Source: Agathobacter sp. (lineage in GTDB: Bacteria > Bacillota > Clostridia > Lachnospirales > Lachnospiraceae). Taken from it: 44,902 nt of DNA. The DNA is taken from NCBI GenBank assembly GCA_017623935.1, contig JAGAOC010000101.1, positions 1 through 44,902 of the forward strand, read 5' to 3'. Positions 7,933 to 17,418 of the stretch are shown one piece after another; the first letter of the stretch is position 1, and every line of letters begins with the position of its first letter. The translations under genes were made by a program, and so were the position numbers. Below the pieces are notes generated by a model. The model searched no databases. It saw only the letters and a list, made by a program, of their open reading frames with translations, and was not told the origin of the DNA.

Positions 7933-8703
7933 TTATTTCGACAGGTTTTTTACGCCTTTGCCCACTGCCATGATAGAGCATGGCTGGTCAAAACGGATCG
8001 GTTCTTCATCTACGGTGGTCACTCTTCCCCCAGCCTCTTCTACGATAAGAGAACCTGCGGCATAGTCCCAAGGCTGCAAGATCAGTTCAAAATAAAGCTC
8101 CGCTCTTCCGCTGGCAATACTACACAGATCTAAGGCTGCAGATCCAGTTCTTCTTACATCCATTGCCTGCGTGAAATATTCATAGGCAAGTCGAAAAGAC
8201 CTCTCTGCCAATTCCTGATTATATGGAGAAGTTCCAAAGATCACCAGCGCCTCTGAAAGAGGTGCCTTTGATACATGGATCGGGTTCCCATTCAGATAAG
8301 CACCCTGTCCTGCCACCGCGGAAAACATCTCGTCCAGATATGGATTATAGACCACACCGGCTTTCATATGGCCATTATGGGCAAGCCCTACAGATATGGC
8401 ACTTACTTTAAAATCCTTAATGAAGTTCGTAGTTCCGTCGATAGGATCTACAATATATACATATCCTTTGTTAATGTCTGTAGCAGCATCTTCTCCCTCT
8501 TCTCCACAGAAATGAGCTTCTGGAAGAATCTCTAAAAGCCGGGCCTTTAACTGCTCTTGAACTTTCTTATCATAGGTCGTTACGAAATTCGCGTGTCCTT
8601 CTTTGCTGGAAACGGATTCCTCTACTCTTTTGGCAGATAACATAATGCGGCTTGCTTCTTTCACTGCCTGTTGAATTTGAACGATGATGACTCCATAATT
8701 CAT
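7933..8703 (-). CDS. Inositol monophosphatase family protein
   Basis: A 256-residue Mg-dependent sugar phosphatase of the IMPase/SuhB family. The metal-binding motifs are visible: GEEGED (about residues 62-67), DPIDGTTNF (about 81-89) and the C-terminal WDYAAGSLIVEEAGG. It removes phosphate from inositol-1-phosphate or related substrates (fructose-1,6-bisphosphate or NADP in some homologs), so the substrate is open. Length is normal. It starts 23 bases after the dnaB stop and is the last gene before a strong terminator. ATG start with a weak AGG site four bases upstream. Confidence 0.9.
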   Translation of the reverse strand: MNYGVIIVQIQQAVKEASRIMLSAKRVEESVSSKEGHANFVTTYDKKVQEQLKARLLEILPEAHFCGEEGEDAATDINKGYVYIVDPIDGTTNFIKDFKVSAISVGLAHNGHMKAGVVYNPYLDEMFSAVAGQGAYLNGNPIHVSKAPLSEALVIFGTSPYNQELAERSFRLAYEYFTQAMDVRRTGSAALDLCSIASGRAELYFELILQPWDYAAGSLIVEEAGGRVTTVDEEPIRFDQPCSIMAVGKGVKNLSK

Positions 8704-8726
8704 TTTCCTGCAACCTCTTTTTTATA

Positions 8727-10055
8727 TTAGTGTTCCAGATTTGCAAACTTGGTATACTCTGGCAACCATGCCAGATTTACTGTTCCGATCGGACCATTAC
8801 GCTGTTTAGCAATAATGATCTCTGAGATACCTTTTAATTCTGTATCCTTATTATAATAATCATCACGATAAATGAACATTACCACGTCCGCATCCTGCTC
8901 GATGGCTCCGGACTCTCGCAGGTCAGACATCATCGGACGATGGTCAGGACGCTGCTCTACTGCTCGGGAAAGCTGTGACAGCGCGATTACAGGCACATTT
9001 AATTCTCGCGCCAGCGCTTTTAAGGAACGAGAAATCTCTGAGATCTCCTGCTGTCTGGATTCGCTTCTTCCAGAGCCGGTCATTAACTGTAAATAGTCTA
9101 TGATGATCAGCTTCAAATCATGCTCTAATTTGTATTTTCGGCATTTACTTCTCATCTCTGAGATGCTGATACCAGGAGTATCATCTATGATCAGTTCAGA
9201 ATTACCGATAATTCCTGCACCTTCGATTAATTTCTCCCAGTCTGCATCTGACAAGTTACCGGTACGAAGTGCCTGGGCATCTACTCGGGATTCAAGGGAG
9301 AACAGTCGGTTTACCAGCTGTTCTTTTGACATTTCCAGAGAGAAGATAGCTGTACACAGATTCTCATGAAATGCTACGTGCTGCGCCAGGTTCAAGACGA
9401 ACGCGGTCTTTCCCATGGAAGGACGAGCCGCTACCAGGATCAGATCCGATGGCTGCAGACCTGCAGTACGGTAATCCAGATCAATAAATCCTGTTGGAAT
9501 TCCTGTTACTGTACCAGATTGCTTGGAAGCTTTCTCAATCTTCTCCAACGCATTCATTACTACGGTACGGATCGGTACATATTCTCCACCTGTTCTACTG
9601 GAAAGCAGAGCAAATACGTCATGCTCTGTCTTATCCATGACACTGTCTAAGGTTTCTTTTCCTGCGTAACACTCATTCTCAATATCTTCCATGACCCGGA
9701 TCAGTTTCCGCTTCATGGAGTTTTCTTTTACAATGTTGGCATAGTACTTAATGTTGGCAGATGTTGGAACTGCCGTTACCAGATCTCGGACAAATTCCAA
9801 TGAAGAAATTTCTTTTGGAACGTCTTTTTCTTTTAATTTGTTCTGTAAAGTTACCAGATCTACTGGCTGTCCAGCGCTATAAAGTTCGATCATCGCGTCA
9901 AACAGTACTCCATACTGCTGATGGTAAAAATCCTCTTTGATGAGGATCTCCATGGCGGTAACAATGGCTTCTTTGTCCATGATCATGGAACCAATGACCG
10001 ATTGCTCTGCCTCTAAGCTGTTTGGCATGATCCTTTTAATCAGTTGTTCCTCCAA
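8727..10055 (-). CDS. dnaB: Replicative DNA helicase DnaB
   Basis: A 442-residue hexameric replicative helicase (DnaC of Bacillus). The N-terminal domain spans about residues 8-110 and the RecA-like ATPase domain about 180-442. Walker A is ARPSMGKTAF (210-219), Walker B LIIIDYLQL, and the DnaB-specific SQLSRAVEQRPDHRPMMSDLRESG follows, read here in two parts. It unwinds DNA at the replication fork. The likely start is a TTG codon (10053-10055) with AGGAGG eight bases upstream; the first ATG would delete nine residues. It follows rplI by 12 bases, in the classic gdpP-rplI-dnaB order. Confidence 0.97.
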   Translation of the reverse strand: MEEQLIKRIMPNSLEAEQSVIGSMIMDKEAIVTAMEILIKEDFYHQQYGVLFDAMIELYSAGQPVDLVTLQNKLKEKDVPKEISSLEFVRDLVTAVPTSANIKYYANIVKENSMKRKLIRVMEDIENECYAGKETLDSVMDKTEHDVFALLSSRTGGEYVPIRTVVMNALEKIEKASKQSGTVTGIPTGFIDLDYRTAGLQPSDLILVAARPSMGKTAFVLNLAQHVAFHENLCTAIFSLEMSKEQLVNRLFSLESRVDAQALRTGNLSDADWEKLIEGAGIIGNSELIIDDTPGISISEMRSKCRKYKLEHDLKLIIIDYLQLMTGSGRSESRQQEISEISRSLKALARELNVPVIALSQLSRAVEQRPDHRPMMSDLRESGAIEQDADVVMFIYRDDYYNKDTELKGISEIIIAKQRNGPIGTVNLAWLPEYTKFANLEH

Positions 10056-10067
10056 GGACGATTCCTC

Positions 10068-10514
10068 CTATCCTTCTACTACATGTACGGATAATTTCGC
10101 AGTTACCTTTGGATGAAGTTTTACTGGAACTTCATAGGTTCCAAGGGCTTTGATTGCTTCTGGAAGCTGCATTTTCTTCTTATCCAGATCAAGACCTGTC
10201 TGCTCTTTGGTTGCTGCTGCGATCTCTTTCGTAGATACGGAACCAAAAGTTCTTCCACCTTCTCCGGATTTGATCTTTACTTCTACTTTTGTCTCTTCAA
10301 TAGTCTTAGCAAGAGCTAATGCGCTTTCATAGTTCTCCTGAGCTACTTTCTCTGCGTGTTGATTCTGTAATTTCAGATCATTTAAGTTCTTACCTGTTGC
10401 TTCTACACCTAATTTCTTAGGAAGGATCGCGTTTCTTGCGTATCCATCACTTACTTCTACAATGTCACCCTTTTTTCCTAAGGACTTTACATCCTGCAAT
10501 AAGATTACTTTCAT
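10068..10514 (-). CDS. rplI: 50S ribosomal protein L9
   Basis: A 148-residue L9 protein, normal length. The N-terminal rRNA-binding domain opens with [21 protein letters not shown] and the Gly/Lys-rich [14 protein letters not shown] long connecting helix follows, then the C-terminal domain with GGRTFGSVS. It binds 23S rRNA near the L1 stalk base and supports reading-frame maintenance. Its ATG overlaps the gdpP stop by 4 bases (ATGA), and its GAAGGAG ribosome site lies within gdpP, so translation is coupled. Confidence 0.98.
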   Translation of the reverse strand: MKVILLQDVKSLGKKGDIVEVSDGYARNAILPKKLGVEATGKNLNDLKLQNQHAEKVAQENYESALALAKTIEETKVEVKIKSGEGGRTFGSVSTKEIAAATKEQTGLDLDKKKMQLPEAIKALGTYEVPVKLHPKVTAKLSVHVVEG

Positions 10515-12562
10515 TCGTTTATGTCTCCTTCTTTCAGCATTTCATCAATTGTATCCTGAATGATACGTTTTGCCTGTAGCACTGTACAATTAGTAAGCTG
10601 GGCTCCTGCCACATTCAGATGGCCTCCACCACCTAAACGTTCCATAATGAGCTGCACATTGATCTCATCTATGGATCTTGAGCTTACATAGATCTTTCCA
10701 TTATATTCTGTTAATACAAATGATGCTTTTATTCCTATAATATTTAACAATTCGTTAGCAGCCTGAGCTCCAACGATGGTTGGGCTTTCTACATTGTCTG
10801 CCGGACAAATGGAAATGGCAAATGAATTGCGATATACCTCTGCCTGGCGAACAGCTTCTGCCCTTGCTTTGTAGCATGCCATATCATTTCGTAAGAGTTT
10901 TCTAACTCTTGTAACATCTGCACCGCAACGTCTTAAAAAGGCGGCTGCTTCAAAAGTTCGTACACCAGTCTTTGTCATAAAGTTGTTGGTGTCGATCAAG
11001 ATTCCTGCATAAATACAATCAGCTTCCTGAGATTCCAATTTCAAACCTTCCTGGAAATACTGCAGCACCTCTGCTACCATCTCGCAGGCACTGGATGCAT
11101 ATGGTTCAATATATGACAATAAAGGATTAGCCACTACTTCACTGCCTTGTCTATGATGGTCAAATACTACGATATAATCGGTCTCTTGCAACAACTGCGG
11201 ACACTCCGTATAGCTTGGACGGTTAGTATCTACTAACATGACCAATGTATTTTGCCCTACCATTTCTAAGGCTTCATCGCTATCTATAAACAGATCCTCC
11301 GGGTATCCTTTCTCTGTGGAAAAGCACTCCATTAATGGGCGAATGGAACTGGTTGGATTATTAATAACGATCTGAGCTTTTTTGCCAAGGGCATGAGCTG
11401 CACAGTAAATTCCAATTCCTGCACCTAAAGAATCTACATCAGAAATGCTGTGTCCCATAATGATCACATTATCTCTGCCTTCCATGATCTCTCGGAGCGC
11501 ATGGGCTTTGACTCTAGCTTTTACACGGGTGTTTCGTTCTACTTCCTTAGCCTTGCCGCCATAGTAAGAGATATCGTCTTTCTCTTTGACTACTACCTGA
11601 TCGCCACCTCGTCCTAGGGCAAGGTCAATTGCTGCACGGGCATATTCGTAGTTACGATTATAGCTATCTCCCTGGATGCCCACACCGATACTTAAGGTAA
11701 CAGACATCTCGTTTCCAACTTTGACGGTCTTTACATCCTCTAACAGGCTGAATCGGTCTTCTCTTAACTGCTGTAAATATTTGTATTTAAATACAACAAA
11801 GTATTTGTCTTTCTCGATCTTACGCACCAGGGCGTCAATCTCCGCAAAATACTTATTCACCTTACGATCAATGAGCGCGATCAAAAGAGAACGCTTTACA
11901 TCTTCAATACTATCCAAAGCTTCTTCGTAATTGTCGATGTATACTAAGGCTGCGACCTGCTTCTGCTCCTGGTTCTCTGCCATGTAATGACATAACAGGG
12001 TCTCATCAAATAAGTAGAGAGCTGTAAGGAATTCGTCACTTCCATCTATCTGCAGAAGTTCTCCCTCTTCTGTAATGCTGTCCACATAGATCCTATTGAT
12101 AGAGATACGGAATCTCTTCTCTTCCAAAGCCAGACTGATATTAGAATTGTCTCCATTCTTCTGGAGAAATTCTCTCGTCACACTTGGAAACAGGGTAGTG
12201 ATGGACTTATGATAAGTCTTTTCCACTCCTGTCAGGTTCGCAAATTCCTCATTCACCCACAAGATCTTACCATTTACATCTAACAGAGCATATGGAATCT
12301 CAAATTCATTCAACAATCGCTTCTGCACAGTGGCATATCGGGTTGCAAAATTAATGATCTCGTTTACCAGATGGGGCTTATTGTAACAGTAGAATGCCAG
12401 CTCCACTACGAAATAAATCACCAAAAATCCGGATATTACGACTCCGCTTTTGGTGTCATAGAAGTATACTCCTATATTGATCAATAATAGTAATATGGTA
12501 AGCAGCATTGGCCAATATAGATAGTTCCGCAGCTTTCCCTTAAACCGTATTTTTTTCTTCAT
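10511..12562 (-). CDS. gdpP: Cyclic-di-AMP phosphodiesterase GdpP
   Basis: A 683-residue membrane phosphodiesterase. Two N-terminal membrane segments (about 10-60) are followed by a PAS-like sensor (about 75-170), a degenerate GGDEF domain ([10 protein letters not shown], no catalytic GGDEF) and DHH/DHHA1 domains. Catalytic motifs include [29 protein letters not shown] and the DHHA1 motif [13 protein letters not shown]. It hydrolyses the signal c-di-AMP, which controls K+ uptake, osmotic balance and wall stress; the TrkA/TrkH system in this same window is a plausible downstream target. It leads gdpP-rplI-dnaB, with a promoter about 85 bases upstream. Confidence 0.96.
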   Translation of the reverse strand: MKKKIRFKGKLRNYLYWPMLLTILLLLINIGVYFYDTKSGVVISGFLVIYFVVELAFYCYNKPHLVNEIINFATRYATVQKRLLNEFEIPYALLDVNGKILWVNEEFANLTGVEKTYHKSITTLFPSVTREFLQKNGDNSNISLALEEKRFRISINRIYVDSITEEGELLQIDGSDEFLTALYLFDETLLCHYMAENQEQKQVAALVYIDNYEEALDSIEDVKRSLLIALIDRKVNKYFAEIDALVRKIEKDKYFVVFKYKYLQQLREDRFSLLEDVKTVKVGNEMSVTLSIGVGIQGDSYNRNYEYARAAIDLALGRGGDQVVVKEKDDISYYGGKAKEVERNTRVKARVKAHALREIMEGRDNVIIMGHSISDVDSLGAGIGIYCAAHALGKKAQIVINNPTSSIRPLMECFSTEKGYPEDLFIDSDEALEMVGQNTLVMLVDTNRPSYTECPQLLQETDYIVVFDHHRQGSEVVANPLLSYIEPYASSACEMVAEVLQYFQEGLKLESQEADCIYAGILIDTNNFMTKTGVRTFEAAAFLRRCGADVTRVRKLLRNDMACYKARAEAVRQAEVYRNSFAISICPADNVESPTIVGAQAANELLNIIGIKASFVLTEYNGKIYVSSRSIDEINVQLIMERLGGGGHLNVAGAQLTNCTVLQAKRIIQDTIDEMLKEGDINE

Positions 12563-12644
12563 CCATTCTCTCCTTTACTCCTGCCCCAGCTTTTCCCTGG
12601 GTTTTATCTGGATAAATTCACTCCTGGATTTACTTATTATTCCT

Positions 12645-12673
12645 ATTATACCATTTTCGCAATGGTAAGTGAA
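12645..12673 (-). promoter_or_regulatory. gdpP operon promoter
   Basis: Minus-strand -10 TATAAT (12645-12650), a 17-base spacer and -35 TTCACT (12668-12673, 4 of 6 matches). The spacer itself contains the inverted repeat CCATT/AATGG. Predicted to drive gdpP, rplI, dnaB and the phosphatase gene. Confidence 0.6.
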
Positions 12674-12695
12674 GCATTTTATAAACAAGTGAATA

Positions 12696-12782
12696 AGATT
12701 GCGCTCCGCGCAATCTCCGCGAGTTGCGCATAATTGACACGTAGTGTCTTTTATTTACTAGGGAATTCCCTAGTAAATAAAA
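12696..12782. repeat. Run of three palindromes between gdpP and the SPFH gene
   Basis: AGATTGCGC-TCC-GCGCAATCT (12696-12716) is a 9-base stem with a 3-base loop. GACAC-GTA-GTGTC (12736-12748) follows. Then 12749-12782 is a perfect 34-base loopless palindrome centred on GGGAATTCCC. With the terminator beginning at 12783, four hairpin-forming units stand side by side. No coding potential is seen. Confidence 0.8.
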
Positions 12783-12806
12783 ACTGCCCGGGATTCCCGG
12801 GCAGTT
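12783..12806 (-). terminator. Terminator of the SPFH gene
   Basis: An 11-base stem of ACTGCCCGGGA and its complement around a single central T (12783-12805). It is followed on the minus strand by TTTTTATTT. It lies 36 bases after the SPFH stop codon. Confidence 0.85.
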
Positions 12807-12841
12807 CGACTGCTTAATTTCGCATTATTCGTGTTTCTGCA

Positions 12842-13777
12842 TTACTGCTTATCACTTGCAACTTCCACGATGGATTTGGAAAGACCAGCGATTCCCTGAA
12901 TCTCAGAAGGAATGATGATCTTGGTTGCTTTTCCGTCTGCGGCCTTTGCAAAGGCTTCTAAGCTCTTTAACTGAAGCACTGCATTGTCTGGAGCTGCTTC
13001 TTTCAACATTCTAAGACCATCTGCATTTGCCTGCTGGATCTTAAGGATGGCTTCTGCCTGACCTTCTGCTTCTTTGACAGTTGCTTCTTTCTTAGCTTCC
13101 GCACGTAAGATTGCAGCCTGTTTTTCAGCTTCTGCGTCAAGGATTGCAGATTCTTTATGACCTTCTGCTACCAGAATGGTGGATTTCTTCTCACCTTCTG
13201 CACGGAGGATCGCTTCACGACGTTCACGTTCTGCTTTCATCTGTTTCTCCATGGCATCCTGGATCGCTTTTGGTGGAATGATGTTCTTTAATTCTACACG
13301 GTTTACTTTGATTCCCCAAGGATCGGTAGCTACGTCTAAGGTAGCGCGCATCTGGGTGTTGATGGTCTCACGGGATGTTAAAGTCTCGTCTAATTCAAGA
13401 TCACCGATTACGTTACGAAGAGTAGTTGCGGTTAAGTTCTCAATTGCCATTAATGGGTTTTCAACACCGTATGCATATAACTTTGGATCTGTGATCTGGA
13501 AATATACTACAGTATCGATCTGCATAGTTACGTTATCTTTTGTAATAACTGGCTGAGGTGGGAAATCCACTACCTGCTCTTTTAAAAGAACGCGTTTTGC
13601 TACTTTGTCGATAAAAGGTACTTTCACATGTAATCCTACAGACCAAGTTGTTAAGTATCCTCCGAGACGTTCGATTACCATTGCATGAGCCTGTGGAACG
13701 ATCTTGATACAGCTTGCAAGTAAGGCAAGAACAATGACTACAATTACTACGATTGCAACAATTACTTCTGGTTTCAT
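12842..13777 (-). CDS. SPFH/Band-7 (stomatin-like) membrane protein
   Basis: A 311-residue stomatin/QmcA-like protein. One N-terminal membrane segment (about residues 5-24) is followed by a Band-7/SPFH domain (VPQAHAMVIERLGGY to about 170) and a long Ala/Glu/Lys coiled coil (about 175-245; repeated EAEKQAAILRAEAKKEA-type units). Such proteins oligomerise into membrane microdomain scaffolds. It starts 12 bases after the NfeD gene; SPFH and NfeD genes are a well-known partner pair. The operon ends at a strong terminator. ATG with AGGAGG. Confidence 0.94.
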   Translation of the reverse strand: MKPEVIVAIVVIVVIVLALLASCIKIVPQAHAMVIERLGGYLTTWSVGLHVKVPFIDKVAKRVLLKEQVVDFPPQPVITKDNVTMQIDTVVYFQITDPKLYAYGVENPLMAIENLTATTLRNVIGDLELDETLTSRETINTQMRATLDVATDPWGIKVNRVELKNIIPPKAIQDAMEKQMKAERERREAILRAEGEKKSTILVAEGHKESAILDAEAEKQAAILRAEAKKEATVKEAEGQAEAILKIQQANADGLRMLKEAAPDNAVLQLKSLEAFAKAADGKATKIIIPSEIQGIAGLSKSIVEVASDKQ

Positions 13778-13789
13778 AGACTAATCCTC

Positions 13790-14245
13790 CTATACTTTTT
13801 CTACGATTAATTTAACTCCGCTGATGCGGACTACTCTGGCAGTTTCACCCTGCTCAAAGATTTGATTATCATCATCGGCTCTGACTGTCCATTCCTGTCC
13901 GGAAACCACTGCCATGCCGGTCTGATCAAAATTACTTACCCGCTCTACAATGCGGATCTCTTTGCCAACGATACTGTCGGCGTTGGTCTTCTGAAATCTG
14001 CTGTTGACAAAATTCTTTGCCCAGGATCTCGTTGATACCAAGAGTACAACAGAAACAATGATAAATGCTAAAAACTGCAACACGATCCCACCATTTAAGA
14101 TTGCAATGATCAATGCCACTAACGCTCCTGCTGCAAACCAGATTGACATCAGTCCAACCGTTGCCAATTCTACTACAATAAATGCAATTAATAAGATGAT
14201 CCATAATAAAATATAAGGATCAGCTGCTGAGAAAAATTCTAACAT
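13790..14245 (-). CDS. NfeD family membrane protein
   Basis: A 151-residue NfeD-like protein. It has hydrophobic segments at about residues 10-65 (the NfeD membrane region) and a C-terminal OB-fold domain (about 85-150) with GKEIRIVERVSNFDQTGMAV and the ending VRISGVKLIVEKV. It usually works with the SPFH protein encoded next to it. The start is the ATG at 14243-14245, where AGGAGG stands 6 bases upstream; a longer frame upstream runs into palindromic intergenic DNA and was not used. Confidence 0.92.
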   Translation of the reverse strand: MLEFFSAADPYILLWIILLIAFIVVELATVGLMSIWFAAGALVALIIAILNGGIVLQFLAFIIVSVVLLVSTRSWAKNFVNSRFQKTNADSIVGKEIRIVERVSNFDQTGMAVVSGQEWTVRADDDNQIFEQGETARVVRISGVKLIVEKV

Positions 14246-14265
14246 AGAAATCCTCCTTTCTTCTG

Positions 14266-14332
14266 CCTTCACAAGCTTTGCTTGTGGTCGCAATTCGCCG
14301 TTCGTTGTGCGAAGGCTTCGCCTTCACAAGCT
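14266..14332. repeat. Palindrome-rich spacer between histidine kinase and nfeD
   Basis: Two hairpins, CACAAGC-TTT-GCTTGTG (14270-14286) and GAAGGC-TTC-GCCTTC (14311-14325), plus the direct repeat GCCTTCACAAGCT at 14266-14278 and 14320-14332. No T-run follows on either strand, so these are not typical terminators. They resemble small intergenic repeat units. Confidence 0.65.
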
Positions 14333-14349
14333 CGCTTTCGCTCATTATA

Positions 14350-15534
14350 TCAAATTCTGATATCTATTACAAATACCTTTGTGTACCCTGGATAATCGTT
14401 CCGCAGGGTCATTTTCCAGCCGTGCATTTCTATGATCTTATGGGCAATGGAAAGTCCCAACCCGCTTCCTGCATTGGTATTTCTGGATTTATCCCCTCTT
14501 GCAAAAGGTTCAAAAATATGACTGGCAACTTCTTCTGGAATCTCTTCTCCTGTATCTGCTACTACTATGGTAACTCCGTTTTCCCTTTGATTCATCTCCA
14601 CCAATACTCTGGTGCCCGGATCATTGTGACGCATGGCATTTACTAGAAGATTCGTGATGACTCTGGAAAACTGGATAGGATCCAGCCAGATCAAATAAGG
14701 ATTCTCTGGAATGTTTATCTCAAGATCCATTCCCTTTTCTTCCAGATCAGAATAAGCCAACGCCGCATTTTCTCTTAACAATTCTGTCAGATCCACCTGT
14801 TTCTTATTCAAAACAAAACCTTCACTGTCGAGTTTTACATAATCAAACAAGAGATTGATCAGTTCATTCATCCTCATGGATTTTCTTACGATGGCGTCCA
14901 TATATTCCTGTTTTTTCTCTTCATCCGTGATCATTCCATCCTGCAATGCTTTTGCGTAACCGGAAATGGTAGTGATCGGAGTCCGAAGATCGTGAGCAAT
15001 ATCGGAAAGCATGAGATTTCTTTTTCTGTCGTATTCCTGTTTGACTTCTTCTTGCTTCTTCTGGATTTTCTGCACTTCTTTCACGGTAATCCTGGTATAT
15101 ACCAAAGCAGCCAACACGAAAGGCAACAAGATCAAAACAGTGATCGCAAAAAGACATAAGAATAAATAAATTGCTTTCAGATTACTTAAGTCTCTGATCG
15201 TCGACCCACTGAACAGCTCCGGTGCAAATTTCACACTGGCAGATTCTAACTGGTCTGACAGGAATCCTACTCCTGAGTTGATAGGAGTTGGCAACATCAT
15301 CTGCAACGCTGCTAAAATAACACCTATCAACAGAAGTACAAGCCACAATAAGATCTGGCTGGCACTCAAATGCCCTTCCCAATTTTGTCCTGCGAAGAAA
15401 TGTTTCTGAATAACGGGAATGAACAGTTTATTGATCACCCCCATAACAGCATATTCGACAAAACAGACCAGAAGGAGCAGCTTTATGAACCACTCTACTA
15501 GAAAGACATTCAGCCTTTTTTCGGTTTCTTTCAT
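14350..15534 (-). CDS. Sensor histidine kinase (VanS-like)
   Basis: A 394-residue membrane histidine kinase. Hydrophobic segments lie at about 11-40, 60-80 and 120-147. The H-box is SDIAHDLRTPITTI with phospho-acceptor His181. The ATPase domain has an N-box NLLVNAMRHND and G-boxes VADTGEEI and GSGLGLSIAHKI. It would sense an envelope signal and phosphorylate the response regulator encoded just upstream. It starts 2 bases after the regulator's stop codon, with GGAG in the regulator's last codons. Similarity to VanS is by architecture; no vancomycin-resistance genes are nearby. Confidence 0.92.
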   Translation of the reverse strand: MKETEKRLNVFLVEWFIKLLLLVCFVEYAVMGVINKLFIPVIQKHFFAGQNWEGHLSASQILLWLVLLLIGVILAALQMMLPTPINSGVGFLSDQLESASVKFAPELFSGSTIRDLSNLKAIYLFLCLFAITVLILLPFVLAALVYTRITVKEVQKIQKKQEEVKQEYDRKRNLMLSDIAHDLRTPITTISGYAKALQDGMITDEEKKQEYMDAIVRKSMRMNELINLLFDYVKLDSEGFVLNKKQVDLTELLRENAALAYSDLEEKGMDLEINIPENPYLIWLDPIQFSRVITNLLVNAMRHNDPGTRVLVEMNQRENGVTIVVADTGEEIPEEVASHIFEPFARGDKSRNTNAGSGLGLSIAHKIIEMHGWKMTLRNDYPGYTKVFVIDIRI

Positions 15535-15536
15535 GA

Positions 15537-16220
15537 CTATTTCTCCAGTCTGTATCCTAATCCACGAATGGTCTTAATATAGTTGGAATCCTCATCCCCC
15601 AGTTTTGCCCGAAGTTTGCTGATACATACCATAATATTATTATCTGCTATGATGTATTCATCTCCCCAGCCATATTCGTAGATCTGCTGTTTGGTAAATA
15701 CTTTTCCAGGGTGCTCCATAAAAAGCTCCATGATCCTGTACTCTACAGAAGTAAGCTCGATCTCCTGATCCCCTTTTTTCAGGATACAGGCTTCCCGATC
15801 CAATATCAGATCCCGTACCTGCAAAATGGACTGCTGCCCTGCGCTGGTACCCAGTGCATAGAAACGGCGGATATTGGAATTTACTCTCGCCACTGCCTCT
15901 AAGGGATTAAATGGTTTTGCCAGATAATCATCTGCTCCTAAGTTCAGTCCTAAGATCTTTTCTGAGTCTGCGTCTTTTGCAGAAAGGATCATAACCGGTA
16001 TATTGCTTTCTTTTCGAAGTTCCTGCAATACGTGATAGCCATCCATTACCGGCATCATGATATCTAATAGACACAAATCTATTTTCTGGCGGTGAAGCTG
16101 GTCAAGGGCTTCCTTTCCATCCTTTGCTTCTACCACATTATAATGCTCATTTTCCAAATATAAACGTAAGAGATCTCGAATTTCCTTTTCATCATCTGCA
16201 ATTAAAATTGTATATTCCAT
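15537..16220 (-). CDS. OmpR/PhoB-family response regulator (VanR-like)
   Basis: A 227-residue two-component regulator. The receiver domain holds acidic residues DDE (9-11), phospho-acceptor Asp53 in LLDIMMP and the Lys of LSAKDAD. The C-terminal winged helix begins at about 130 and ends with the usual GLGYRLEK. It pairs with the kinase immediately downstream. It lies 21 bases after the DUF975 gene, so that gene is probably part of the same transcript and perhaps of the same response. ATG with GAGGGGAG upstream. Confidence 0.94.
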   Translation of the reverse strand: MEYTILIADDEKEIRDLLRLYLENEHYNVVEAKDGKEALDQLHRQKIDLCLLDIMMPVMDGYHVLQELRKESNIPVMILSAKDADSEKILGLNLGADDYLAKPFNPLEAVARVNSNIRRFYALGTSAGQQSILQVRDLILDREACILKKGDQEIELTSVEYRIMELFMEHPGKVFTKQQIYEYGWGDEYIIADNNIMVCISKLRAKLGDEDSNYIKTIRGLGYRLEK

Positions 16221-16241
16221 ATGACTCCCCTCTTTTTCATT

Positions 16242-17276
16242 CTACGTGGTCTGATCCTGGTTGCTTTCCTTGGTCAACTGAACCTGCGAATTCTGGCCGT
16301 ACATTGGCTGCTGACCGTATGGATTCTGACCGTACATTGGCTGCTGACCATATGGGTTCTGACCGTACATTGGTGGCTGACCGTATGGATTCTGTCCGTA
16401 TACTGGCTGCTGACCATATGGATTCTGGCCGTATGGCATCCGTCCGTATGGATTAATTCCTTTGATATATTTCAGTTTCTCATATAAAGCAGCTTCTGTC
16501 ATGTGCATATAAGAATCTACGTAGAAAAGTCCTACAAATGGAACCATTGATAAGATGATCCACCAGATAAAAGAAAGATCTAAAACAAAAGTCTTCCATT
16601 TCTCACCAGCCATCATCTGTTTACTTGTCGCAAAAGCTTCTTCTGCTGACATTCCCGGGTTCTCCGCTAAAAGGTATGGGATCATACGATATTCATATGA
16701 TTTTACAATACCCGGAATGATGAAAAGTAAGCTCCAAAGATTGATATATAAGTCTCTTAAGAACATAACCTTCATAACATTTTTATAAGAATGATCAAAG
16801 GCATATGCCAATTCTTTGATCTCTGCTGGCTGATTCAGGTTCAGGTAGAAATATCTTCTTGCTCCTACCTCTAATGGATTCAGCAGAAGCACATCTAACA
16901 CGATAGCCACTATCAGTATCGCGAAAAATACTACAAAGAATACAATGAAAAATACCACTGCAAAGGCAATTGCGTCTTCCTCTTCGTCTACATAATTGCT
17001 GTCATAAGAATCTTCGTAGGAATTATCATAAGAATCTCCGTAAGAAGAATCATAATAGGAATCATCGTAAGAATCACCAAAACTATCTTCATTATAAGAA
17101 TCTGATCCAGCTGTGGATGTCACTCCATTCATAAAGCCACTGGAAAATCCTGATGAAGCACCTGATGCACTAGTTCCTATAAAAAATGCCACCAGCAAAC
17201 TGACTAATACGGTTCTCCAGTAGTTTCTCTTAAATGCGAACTTGCCTTTTTCTTTCAACTCTGCTCTTGTCCACAT
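16242..17276 (-). CDS. DUF975 membrane protein with Tyr/Ser/Asp loop and PYGQ-repeat tail
   Basis: A 344-residue DUF975 protein. Hydrophobic segments are at about 21-38, 103-133, 175-195 and 235-255. The DUF975 core holds [20 protein letters not shown] and [15 protein letters not shown]. Two low-complexity inserts stand out: a Tyr/Ser/Asp-rich loop at 58-96 (repeated [14 protein letters not shown] units) and a C-terminal tail (274-330) of about six repeats of PYGQ(Q/P)P(M/V)YGQN. Function unknown. It is followed at 21 bases by the response regulator and kinase, suggesting an envelope-linked role. Start ATG with AGGAGG 7 bases upstream. Confidence 0.85.
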   Translation of the reverse strand: MWTRAELKEKGKFAFKRNYWRTVLVSLLVAFFIGTSASGASSGFSSGFMNGVTSTAGSDSYNEDSFGDSYDDSYYDSSYGDSYDNSYEDSYDSNYVDEEEDAIAFAVVFFIVFFVVFFAILIVAIVLDVLLLNPLEVGARRYFYLNLNQPAEIKELAYAFDHSYKNVMKVMFLRDLYINLWSLLFIIPGIVKSYEYRMIPYLLAENPGMSAEEAFATSKQMMAGEKWKTFVLDLSFIWWIILSMVPFVGLFYVDSYMHMTEAALYEKLKYIKGINPYGRMPYGQNPYGQQPVYGQNPYGQPPMYGQNPYGQQPMYGQNPYGQQPMYGQNSQVQLTKESNQDQTT

Positions 17277-17380
17277 AAGTTTTACCTCCTATTCATTTTA
17301 TCCACTTTCTAAACCTATCTTACCACGGATTCCTTATCTTGTATCGTGGAAATCCTTAACCTTACCTTAAAAATGGCATG

Positions 17381-17410
17381 AAAAAAGGATCCCTGCGGAA
17401 TCCTCTTTTC
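17381..17410 (-). terminator. Terminator after the cell-wall-binding repeat gene
   Basis: On the minus strand the hairpin AGGAT...ATCCT, with extra CC/GG pairs inside, is followed by TTTTTT. It starts 9 bases after the stop of the repeat protein gene. Confidence 0.7.
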
Positions 17411-17418
17411 GCCTATGA

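Noticed and set aside
11500..11960. Active diguanylate cyclase in gdpP
   Set aside because: The GGDEF signature is degenerate ([10 protein letters not shown]), as usual in GdpP; the active part is the DHH/DHHA1 module.
14350..16220. Vancomycin-resistance cluster because of VanRS-like proteins
   Set aside because: No vanH, vanA-type ligase, vanX or vanY gene is nearby; the resemblance is only to the regulator family.
16221..16487. Plus-strand frame rich in Trp/Leu/Thr repeats
   Set aside because: It is the antisense of the PYGQ repeat tail of the DUF975 gene.
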